Below, one piece after another: positions 25,154-32,199 of a stretch of DNA of 64,000 nt. The notes beneath the pieces are model-generated. The model was not told the origin of the DNA, made no database searches, and was given only the letters and a program-made list of their open reading frames with translations. This stretch comes from Dethiosulfatarculus sandiegensis. Its GTDB lineage: Bacteria > Desulfobacterota > Desulfarculia > Desulfarculales > Desulfarculaceae. The position numbers were made by a program, and so were the translations under genes. The first letter of the stretch is position 1. Every line of letters begins with the position of its first letter. Location: contig NZ_AZAC01000029.1 in the NCBI RefSeq assembly GCF_000931935.2, forward strand, positions 62,001 through 126,000. Reading direction: 5' to 3'.

Positions 25154-25265
25154 TACACAATAATTCTCCGCCCTGCAGAGGCATTTTCAGGAGTATCTGT
25201 TCAAAGAAAAGTTTTCCTTCCCTTGAATCTATCAGGCGCTCAAGGAGTCCACTCCTTTCTTTTTT
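25150..25265 (+). ncRNA. candidate small RNA of about 115 nt
   Basis: It runs from the expected start of the plus-strand promoter to an intrinsic terminator: stem AAGGAG (25242-25247) with CTCCTT (25252-25257), loop TCCA, then TCTTTTTT. No open frame with a start site lies inside, and no plus-strand gene lies upstream that would need this terminator. CU-rich stretches (TTCTCC, CCTTCCC, ACTCCTTTC) could pair with ribosome sites. There is no match to an RNA family I know. Confidence 0.4.
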
Positions 25266-25497
25266 ATCAATTTGCTATAAGAATTACTGTAACAGGAGGC
25301 CTGATAAGACACCCTCTGAGGGGGGGATGGATTTGAGCCCACGCTCCCGGGAATCCGGGCGTTTTACTTATGCAACTCTTGGAGAGAAAGTTTCCCCGAT
25401 TCTTTACTGAGGCAGCCGGGGCGCAAGGTGTCCTTAGTTTTTTGATTGCCGGAAGGGCGGCATCGGGCTCCTGGGATCGTTAAAGGAATGGCAGCTC

Positions 25498-25809
25498 CTA
25501 GCTTAAAAGCCGCAAAGCGGTTTTACGGCTCAGGTTGGCCTGGATCGAGACCGCTTCCCCGGCCCGGGTCAATAACTGGCTTTGAGCCAACAAGACCCTT
25601 TGCCGCGCCTCGTTTTCATCCCAAAGCCTGGCAACCTGTCCTCTGTCCATGAGGATAGGCGCGGTTGCCGAAAGGCTTACCCTGACCTCAGAACTCTTCT
25701 TTGGCGGCGGATTTTCCCTGGGCTGGTCTCTTTCCTGGATTGAATTGGTATTTTGCTTGCGGCCGGAAACACCGGACGGCGCATAGGGCAAAGTATGAAG
25801 TATCTTCAT
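25498..25809 (-). CDS. hypothetical protein, 103 aa
   Basis: The ATG has AGGGAG about 8 bases upstream. Residues 1-45 are polar and probably disordered (RKQNTNSIQERDQPRENPPP). The second half is helical, starting SSEVRVSLSATAPILMDRGQ and continuing AVSIQANLSRKTALRLLS. The V-x-LS-x-A pattern faintly recalls FlgM-type or scaffold-like proteins, but I do not recognise a family. It lies downstream of the activase and double-cubane genes on the same strand, about 145 bases away. Confidence 0.55.
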   Translation of the reverse strand: MKILHTLPYAPSGVSGRKQNTNSIQERDQPRENPPPKKSSEVRVSLSATAPILMDRGQVARLWDENEARQRVLLAQSQLLTRAGEAVSIQANLSRKTALRLLS

Positions 25810-25953
25810 GGCCCTGCTCCCTTAACACGCCGTCCCGTGGCTTTTCGGAGCCTTCCCTGGAAGGTTTATTTGACTGATATTCTAATTAATTTAGCATTTT
25901 TTCGAATAACAAGCAAGCTGCTCGGCATAATAGTGTAAGTATCCTTTTCGATT

Positions 25954-26730
25954 TTAAGAATTGGCGTCGGCCCAGGGCAGCCGGTTTTTTTGGGCCGCGA
26001 ACCAGGCCGCGCCCAATGCGCCCACCATCTCCGGAGCCTCGGCTATCAGGCAATTATCACCTAACGCCAGATTGATAAGCTGAACCATACAGGGATTTTT
26101 GGCCACCCCGCCTGAGAAGGCCAGGGGCAATTTGAGCCCCACTCTTTTAAGCATGGCGAGTGAACGCTTGGCCACTGAGTTGTGCAGGGCCAGGGCGATA
26201 TCCTGAGGGCGCTTGCCCTGGGCCATCAGAGAAGTGGCCTCGCTTTCGGCAAAGACTGTGCACATGCTGTTCACAGTCACCCCCGGCCTGCCGTCCAGGG
26301 CATAATTGCCAAACTCGTCCAAAGACATTTCCATGCCGCGGGCCATGAATTCCAGGAATTTTCCGGTTCCCGCGGCACAACGGTCGTTCATCTCGAACTT
26401 CAGCAAATTTCCGTTTTCATCCAGGGTCAGGGCCTTGGTGTCCTGGCCTCCAATGTCCAATATGGAGCGACAGTCCGGAAAAAGCCTGCGTGCGCCCAGG
26501 GCATGTGCCTTTATTTCGCTTACAGTCAAGGCCTCATGATCCCGGCTGTAAAGTTTTCTTCCGTAACCGGTGACAGCCATCTCATCCCAAGACCTTCCCC
26601 GCAGAAGCTTATGACATTGGGACAGGGGATCAAAGGTAGTAGGCGTTTCTTGGCTGAAGATGATTTTCCCCTTTTCCAAAATGAGCAGCTCAATACTGCG
26701 TGAGCCGATATCCAGACCAGCGACCAACAT
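25954..26730 (-). CDS. ATP-dependent activase of the BcrAD/BadFG/HgdC type (double-cubane reductase activator)
   Basis: A 258-aa ASKHA-fold ATPase; the ATG at 26730 has GGGGAG 6 bases upstream. Motifs: GLDIGSRSIELLIL (phosphate 1), LDIGGQDTKALTL, RCAAGTGKFLEFMA with the cluster cysteine, SMCTVFAESEATSLMAQG with the second, and FSGGVAKNP. As in HgdC, a homodimer bridges one [4Fe-4S] cluster and uses ATP to inject a low-potential electron into its partner. The partner gene lies immediately upstream, so this is the dedicated reductase component. Confidence 0.93.
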   Translation of the reverse strand: MLVAGLDIGSRSIELLILEKGKIIFSQETPTTFDPLSQCHKLLRGRSWDEMAVTGYGRKLYSRDHEALTVSEIKAHALGARRLFPDCRSILDIGGQDTKALTLDENGNLLKFEMNDRCAAGTGKFLEFMARGMEMSLDEFGNYALDGRPGVTVNSMCTVFAESEATSLMAQGKRPQDIALALHNSVAKRSLAMLKRVGLKLPLAFSGGVAKNPCMVQLINLALGDNCLIAEAPEMVGALGAAWFAAQKNRLPWADANS

Positions 26731-26775
26731 TAGCATCTCCCCTGTATTGTCCCGTAGGGTCTATCAAACTTTTTT

Positions 26776-26823
26776 GCCTGTCGGCAAAGTCCGCCCGGAC
26801 CCTGCCGACAGGCTTTTGACCGC
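26776..26823 (-). other. intercistronic hairpin between double-cubane protein and activase genes
   Basis: An 11-bp perfect stem (GCCTGTCGGCA, 26776-26786, with 26813-26823) closes an inner GC-rich stem (GTCCG/CGGAC). It lies 28 bases after the upstream stop. A-rich sequence follows on the minus strand, so it is not a standard terminator there; unequal expression of the two genes is likely. Confidence 0.6.
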
Positions 26824-26850
26824 CGCCTAAGGCGTGCGGATTCTCCTGAA

Positions 26851-28128
26851 TCAGGCGATCATCTCCACAAAGGCTTCCACTCTGGTTCTCAGCTGTTCAA
26901 TGTCTTCCTGGCTGTAGTCGGTCTCAAGGCGCAGGGTTTTTATCTTTTCATTTTCCAGGCTTTTCTCCAGGGGAATGGATTCTGTCTGATAGGGCTGGCA
27001 GAACTGCAGGGAATAGTGGATCACGCCCTGGGCGTTGTATCTGCCGGTCATCTCCTTTACGTGGTCCAGCCGTTCCGGATTGGGGGTGAAGATGGCGCAG
27101 TCAATTTTGAAATAGCGGTCCACCAGGGCTTCCATGAGTTCATCCAGGCTTTCCTCGCCATCTGAAACCAGGTTTCTGGTGCCCCTTTCGCCCACACAGG
27201 ATTCTTCTCCCACGATCACCGCGCCGGTGGACTCTATGATCATTGGGAGTTTCCAGTTGGGAACCGCCATGGGACATCCAGAGACCATCACCCTTGGCGT
27301 GCCTTTGGCAAAAGCTCCCTTGCCTTCAGCCACTCGGGTCTCCAGTTCATCGCAGAGTTTGTTGAGCGAGGCGGTGAACCGCACAGGGTCGTCATAAAAC
27401 TGCACCTGGTTGATCAAAAGGGCGTCTAAGCCCGAGATGGGGGCGGGGTCGTTTTTTCGGAGTTCATTTAAGCGGTGCAGGGCTTTTCTCTTTTCAGTAA
27501 CCAGCTGGATGCCTTTTTTAAGCCGGGCCGCATCGATTGTAACGCCTGAGATTTCTTCCATTTTATGGAAAAAGCGTTTCATCTCCGCCTGCATGAGCTC
27601 TCTGGCCCTCAAGGATTTGGTCTGGGGCAGATCCATGACATAAAGAGCCGGGACCAAACCCGCCAGGGTTTCATAGGATTTCTTTTTGCCGTCGCAGGTG
27701 TTTTCCCCCACGATCAGGTCCGCACTCTCCAGGTAGGGGCAGACCTTGCCCAATTTAAAGCCAAAGGCGCTTTTGATAAGCGCACAGGTGTTTCTGGGCA
27801 GGATTTTGTCCACTTCTTCGGTGGCGAAATCCGCTCCCGTGCAGAGCCCCACCAGGATGCCGTCCACGGCCAGCACTATCTCTTCGGGAACAAAAACACA
27901 GAAGGAACCCACCACCTTTCGGCCCTCGGCTTTGGCGTCCATGAGTTCCTTGATGCGAAGCCCGTGCACCTCGCTCATCACAAAGTCAAAATAGGCCATC
28001 CCTTCCGGCCGGTTGGCCTGGCTCATGAAGACCTGTTCATAACCTTGTCCTAAAACCTCGAGTAGTTGATCGTGGGCCTGTAAATCCAGGCCCAGATCGG
28101 TCCACATCTGGGTGTAGTCGTTTTGCAT
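26851..28128 (-). CDS. double-cubane-cluster anaerobic reductase (2-hydroxyacyl-CoA dehydratase family)
   Basis: A 425-aa protein, the HgdB-fold subunit. Candidate cluster cysteines lie in VGSFCVFVPEEIVLAVDG, GLCTGADFAT, GENTCDGKKKSYE, SGCPMAVPNW, GEESCVGERGTR and LQFCQPYQTE, enough for a linked double [4Fe-4S] cluster. GENTCDGKKK and the FCQPY motif are typical of the double-cubane proteins described from Carboxydothermus rather than of true dehydratases. There is no second dehydratase subunit nearby. These enzymes reduce small molecules at very low potential (acetylene and hydrazine shown in vitro); the physiological substrate is not known. GAGGAGG precedes the ATG. Confidence 0.9.
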   Translation of the reverse strand: MQNDYTQMWTDLGLDLQAHDQLLEVLGQGYEQVFMSQANRPEGMAYFDFVMSEVHGLRIKELMDAKAEGRKVVGSFCVFVPEEIVLAVDGILVGLCTGADFATEEVDKILPRNTCALIKSAFGFKLGKVCPYLESADLIVGENTCDGKKKSYETLAGLVPALYVMDLPQTKSLRARELMQAEMKRFFHKMEEISGVTIDAARLKKGIQLVTEKRKALHRLNELRKNDPAPISGLDALLINQVQFYDDPVRFTASLNKLCDELETRVAEGKGAFAKGTPRVMVSGCPMAVPNWKLPMIIESTGAVIVGEESCVGERGTRNLVSDGEESLDELMEALVDRYFKIDCAIFTPNPERLDHVKEMTGRYNAQGVIHYSLQFCQPYQTESIPLEKSLENEKIKTLRLETDYSQEDIEQLRTRVEAFVEMIA

Positions 28129-28463
28129 TTAATGCCTCCTCTTGAATATGCTGATTATTCGGCCAAAGGCATAGGCCCAGAGCCGTTTTGGTGAACTCCT
28201 GCCGACCGCAGGCGATAACCAGATCCGGATGAAGAGGATGCGAACTTTTAGGAAAAAAGACCTGAATTAAAGGGGAAGTGGCTTTCGGCCGTTTGTCCGC
28301 ACCTCATGAACCCGGGTGTGGTCCGCCTGGGTGCGTCAAGTAAAGCCAAAGAAAAAAGTCATAAAAAATCCTTTTCCGAGTATTGCTGAACAAGGCAAAC
28401 ATAACCTCAATATCAACCGGATGTCAAACTGCTATTAAGCGCATATGGAGCTGAAAAGCTTTT
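28129..28463 (-). promoter_or_regulatory. leader region of the double-cubane gene with a candidate promoter
   Basis: TTGACA (28427-28422), 18 bases, then TATGTT (28403-28398) on the minus strand would start transcription near 28391, leaving an unusually long leader of about 260 bases. I see no frame and no riboswitch I can name in it. Confidence 0.4.
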
Positions 28464-30344
28464 TCAGGGCTTTTTAACGGGTTTAGCCAAGGGAGGGGCG
28501 GTAAAGTGCGACCACAGCATCGCCAAAAGGGTAAGGCCAAGTCCGAGTAAAAGGGTGTATGTGCTTGGAAAAACGAGTAAACAACTGGAAGCTAAAAACG
28601 TCACCCTCATCAGCGGGTTAAGCGGCCTGGTAAATTGACCGATGACGCCTGCGGCCAGGCAGACCACCCCGATGCCTGTACTTGCCAGCCCGGCCAGGAT
28701 TTCAAGGGGGGTGCCCTTGAGTAAAAGCGCGGGCTGGAAAATAAAGGCAAAAGGCACCAGAAATCCGGCAATACCCAGACGAAAGCCTTCTATGCCGGTT
28801 GCCATGGGCTCTGAACCGGCCAGGTTGGCCGCGGCAAAGGAGGTGACCGCATCAGGCGGGGTCAGGTCTGCCAAGACAGCATAGTAAAAAACAAAAAGAT
28901 GGGCAGCCAGGAGGCTCACCTCAAAATTGCCCAGGGCCTGGGCCCCCACCGTGACCCCGATAATATAGGCGGCGGTGGTGGGGATGCCGGTTCCCAATAC
29001 GCTTACAATCACAAATATCAGAACCATGGCCAATAAAAGGTGTCCCTGGGAGGCGCTTACCAGGATAGATCCAAAGGAAAGGGCCACGCCGGTCCTGGTC
29101 AAGACCGCCACGATCATTCCGGCCCCGGCCAAAACCGCTGCGATAAGGGCGCAGTTGACCAGGGACTTGAAAAATATGCCCAGGATTTTGGTCCGGTTGA
29201 GCCAGGTTTTTTTATCCAGAAAACTGAGTAGGATGGTCACCCAGATGGTGTGGAAAGCGGATTTGCTCGGTGAGTAGCCGCAGGCCAGGAGACTCACTAT
29301 AAGCACGAAGGGCAGGATAAAATAAGACCTGCGCAAAAGGCTTTGTCCCTGGGGCCTTTGTTCTTTGTTAAGGGGGGTGATGCCCCTTTTAAGGGCGATA
29401 AAATGAACCATGCACATCACCCCGAGGTAGTAGAGCAAAGCCGGGATAACCGCCACCTTGATTATGGTGAAATAGGGCACGCCGGTGACCTCGGCCATGA
29501 TAAAAGAGCCCGCGCCCATGATAGGCGGCATGATCTGGCCGCCCACCCCGCTGATCGCCTCCACGGCGGCCGATTGTTTGGCGCTGTAGCCGCTTTTTTT
29601 CATGAGGGGGATGGTGAAGGAGCCCGTGGCATAGACATTGGCCACCGTGGAGCCGGATACTGTGCCGTACAAGGCCGAGGAGACAACTGATATCTTGGCG
29701 CTGCCCCCCCTGGCCCAACCAGCCAGCCAGGTGGCCAGGCGGATGAGGAAATCCCCTGCTCCGGTGGCGGTGAGCACTCCGGCAAAGAGTATGTAAATAT
29801 AAAGAATCTCAGCCGATATACCGGTCAAAAAGCCAAAGATGCCGTCGTCGCTGGGCAAATACAATATTTCTATGGCCCGGTCAAAGGAAAAGCCTTTAAA
29901 GTGAAACAGGCCGGGCCAGTACTGACAGGTGAAGAGATAGCCCATCACCAAAACCACAGTTGCCGCAAACCATTTGGAAAGGGCCCTGCGGCAAGCCTCG
30001 ATAACCGCCACCCCCAACAGGGCGCCTAAGACCACCTCAAGCGGCAAGACCTCGTGAAAACCCACGAACCTGGTGTTCAGCCGTTCCGCGTCGAAAACCG
30101 TGTAAAGAGTGGCTGCGATGCAGATCAGGGCGGCTGTGATATCCAGCCAGGTGGGCCTGTGTTTTGGTGAACGGCTGGTGGCCGGGTATAAAATGAAGAT
30201 TACCGGTAAGAGCAGGCACAGATGCACACCCCTGAAGATTCTGGGCTCGGGCGAACCAAATCCGGAGGTGTAGTAATGAAAAAAGCCCGCCCCCAGGGCC
30301 AGGAGATAAAGGGGGATCATCCAGTGGTTTTTAAGGGACCGCAT
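28464..30344 (-). CDS. TRAP transporter fused permease, TAXI type (DctQM fusion)
   Basis: A 626-aa inner-membrane protein with roughly 17 hydrophobic segments: an N-terminal four-helix DctQ-like part (to about 140) fused to a DctM-like part. Family motifs include GVGGQIMPPIMGAGSFIMAE and GTGIPTTAAYIIGV, and NCALIAAVLAGAGMIVAV precedes the second half. It uses an ion gradient to import a substrate delivered by the periplasmic protein encoded just upstream. Substrate unknown; TAXI systems handle carboxylates or amino acids. A hairpin separates the two genes. Confidence 0.93.
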   Translation of the reverse strand: MRSLKNHWMIPLYLLALGAGFFHYYTSGFGSPEPRIFRGVHLCLLLPVIFILYPATSRSPKHRPTWLDITAALICIAATLYTVFDAERLNTRFVGFHEVLPLEVVLGALLGVAVIEACRRALSKWFAATVVLVMGYLFTCQYWPGLFHFKGFSFDRAIEILYLPSDDGIFGFLTGISAEILYIYILFAGVLTATGAGDFLIRLATWLAGWARGGSAKISVVSSALYGTVSGSTVANVYATGSFTIPLMKKSGYSAKQSAAVEAISGVGGQIMPPIMGAGSFIMAEVTGVPYFTIIKVAVIPALLYYLGVMCMVHFIALKRGITPLNKEQRPQGQSLLRRSYFILPFVLIVSLLACGYSPSKSAFHTIWVTILLSFLDKKTWLNRTKILGIFFKSLVNCALIAAVLAGAGMIVAVLTRTGVALSFGSILVSASQGHLLLAMVLIFVIVSVLGTGIPTTAAYIIGVTVGAQALGNFEVSLLAAHLFVFYYAVLADLTPPDAVTSFAAANLAGSEPMATGIEGFRLGIAGFLVPFAFIFQPALLLKGTPLEILAGLASTGIGVVCLAAGVIGQFTRPLNPLMRVTFLASSCLLVFPSTYTLLLGLGLTLLAMLWSHFTAPPLAKPVKKP

Positions 30345-30388
30345 CTGATAACCAGCTTTGCTTTAGGGATAAAGATTAAAAAGAAACG

Positions 30389-30416
30389 CCCGCGAAAAGA
30401 AGTGACTTTTCGCGGG
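30389..30416 (-). other. attenuator-like hairpin between TAXI binding protein and permease genes
   Basis: An 11-bp perfect stem (CCCGCGAAAAG, 30389-30399, with 30406-30416) and a 6-base loop; on the minus strand it is followed by a T-rich stretch (CGTTTCTTTTT). It lies 21 bases after the binding-protein stop. Partial termination here would make binding protein in excess of permease. Confidence 0.7.
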
Positions 30417-30436
30417 GCTTTTGTCCTTTAAGCTGC

Positions 30437-31414
30437 CTATTTCAGGATTCCTTTTTCCTTGTAATATTTGATTGCCCCCGGATGCAGGGGAACTCCGCAG
30501 CCTGTCACGCCGTGGGCGGGTTTGTAATCCTTTAGGCTGGCGTGGACCTTGCTCACCTTGTCCACATTTTCATTGAAGGCCTTGGTCAGCCTGTAGGCCA
30601 GGTCATCGGACATATCGGCCGATACGGTGATCACGCTGCCCGAACGGGCGGTGACCACGTCGCTTTGATTTGCCGCCTTGGGATAGGTTCCTTGGGGAAT
30701 AGTTCCCTTCAGGATGCCGAACTTGGCCAGCGAGTTAAGCACGTCTTCGGGAAAGGCAACCAGCTTCAGGTCGCGTCCCACCGAGGCCTCGGTGACCGAA
30801 GCGCCGGGTAGGGCCAGGAAAGTCCAGACCGCATCCACATTGTTATCCTTGAACTGGTTGGCCTGGAAGCTGTAGTTGCCCCGGGCAAAGTGAAAGTCCT
30901 TGTCTTTTAAATCCTTGATGTTGGTGTCATAGTGCTCGAGCACCCGGTCAAAGACCCACACCTCGCTGCTGCCTGCCTGGGATATGGCCATGCGGATGGG
31001 TTTCTTTTGGCCGAATATCTGATCCAGGGATTTGACTCCGCTTTCCGCACCCACATAAAAGTGGAAGTAATTCATGCTCATGCCACCGGCAATGGCCCTT
31101 AAGTTTTTCAACTTTTGGCCAAAGGGAGCCATGCCCTCATAGGCCGCCGCATTCATAAAGGGCAGGCCCCAGCCAATATCCGCCGATCCCACCGAGATAA
31201 CAGCCGGGTTTTTAACTCCCCCGCCGGGGACCACTTTAATCACAATATCCGGGTCTGCCTGATGAATGATGGAGGCAATGCCGCCTGCCATGCCGTACCA
31301 GCCGCCGCCAGCCCCGCCCGCAGTCCAGGTCAGGGTTATCTGGTTTCCGGCCAGGGCGGGAGCGCAGCAAAGGATTACTCCCAATGCCAGGGTAAGGGCC
31401 AGTAATTTGCGCAT
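30437..31414 (-). CDS. TAXI-family TRAP transporter substrate-binding protein
   Basis: I chose ATG 31414, with GGAGG 8 bases upstream; the 325-aa product then starts with a clean signal peptide (MRKLLALTLALGVILCCAPA, cleavage after ALA-G). The mature part has TAXI features: GGAGGGWYGMAGGIASIIHQ, DIVIKVVPGGGVKNP, SQAGSSEVWVFDR. An in-frame upstream extension to 31483 lacks a ribosome site and would bury the signal peptide. It binds substrate in the periplasm and delivers it to the fused permease encoded downstream. Confidence 0.93.
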   Translation of the reverse strand: MRKLLALTLALGVILCCAPALAGNQITLTWTAGGAGGGWYGMAGGIASIIHQADPDIVIKVVPGGGVKNPAVISVGSADIGWGLPFMNAAAYEGMAPFGQKLKNLRAIAGGMSMNYFHFYVGAESGVKSLDQIFGQKKPIRMAISQAGSSEVWVFDRVLEHYDTNIKDLKDKDFHFARGNYSFQANQFKDNNVDAVWTFLALPGASVTEASVGRDLKLVAFPEDVLNSLAKFGILKGTIPQGTYPKAANQSDVVTARSGSVITVSADMSDDLAYRLTKAFNENVDKVSKVHASLKDYKPAHGVTGCGVPLHPGAIKYYKEKGILK

Positions 31415-31490
31415 GTGTTTTCCTCCCTCAGAAGGCCTCTTGCCGGCGGCCTTTTTGCAAAGATGTTTAAGGTTCATAGCCAAATATACA

Positions 31491-31520
31491 TACTTAGCAA
31501 CCCAGTTTGGCAGGTGTCAA
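31491..31520 (-). promoter_or_regulatory. sigma-70-like promoter of the TAXI transporter
   Basis: TTGACA (31520-31515), an 18-base spacer and TAAGTA (31496-31491) on the minus strand put the start near 31484, about 70 bases before the ATG at 31414. Confidence 0.5.
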
Positions 31521-32199
31521 GAAACAGTCCGTATTTTAAAGGGCTTGGAAGTAAATGAACGATTCTCGCAAGCTGGGCTTCGCCTTTTTTGAGTAATGCA
31601 ACAGACTAAAATGACACGGTAAATGGGAGTTGATTTTTTGTTTTTGGCAGATTCGGGTGAAAAAATTCAAAGAGCGCCCTGCCGGGCGTCCGATAGAGCA
31701 GTTAAAAGGCGGGGAAGGTGAAAATAAATTTCCTCATAACTCAACCCTATTATCCAGCACGGGAAAAAATACTCTTAAATACCTCGATTTTTTCGGATCG
31801 GTCAGAGGAGCCTTTTTTGTTAAATTTTCTAAATTAAATAAAAGTAATTAGTTTACATTGCTTTGGTTTTGATCCGTCGGCATCAGCCTCGGTAAAACCT
31901 ATCGAAAAAATCGGGGAATCTTTTTAGTTAATTAGACTTAACTATCTGATTGCAGCTGGGAAAAATGACGCATTCAATTAACCTAATCGTAACATTTGTG
32001 AGCGTTGCCTGTCACACAGCCGGGGTACACTCCTGCCATCTGAAAAAAGGGGAAGCATAAGTTTTTGAACCTGCCACAGGCAGGTCACAGGTAGGCAAAA
32101 TGGTCTCACTTTTGCCTGGATTCAGGGCGGAATCAGGTTTTCTCAACATGTTACCAGGACCGCCGCCGATTTGCGGTCCAACTCCGGCGCTGGTGTGAA
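31521..32199. other. 679-base intergenic region
   Basis: This lies between divergent genes. No believable coding frame was found. Small hairpins occur at 31677-31688 (GCCC-TGCC-GGGC), near 32070 (CCTGCC-ACA-GGCAGG) and at about 32093-32119 (AGGCAAAA paired with TTTTGCCT), the last two in the presumed leader of the GGDEF/EAL gene. I could not match them to a known riboswitch. Confidence 0.4.

Larger units (their letters stand above)
24676..25497. other. 822-base control region upstream of the aldehyde oxidoreductase operon
   Basis: There is no convincing protein gene. Elements listed separately: an extended -10 promoter for mop, a pair of TGTCA...TGACA palindromes, and a plus-strand promoter with a terminator that together outline a small RNA. 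A 12-base perfect palindrome GCCAAGCTTGGC lies at 24986-24997. A 27-codon frame at 25327-25410, preceded by a run of G, is too short to judge. Confidence 0.5.

Noticed and set aside
25327-25410. 27-codon frame after a run of G
   Set aside because: Too short, and the G-run is not a clear ribosome site; no family recognisable.
26851-28128. Reading the double-cubane protein as a 2-hydroxyacyl-CoA dehydratase subunit
   Set aside because: The cysteine pattern and lack of a second subunit fit the double-cubane group better.
31630-31851. 73-codon plus-strand frame upstream of the EAL-CBS-GGDEF gene
   Set aside because: No ribosome site and an AT-driven Lys/Asn/Phe-rich composition; looks like chance.
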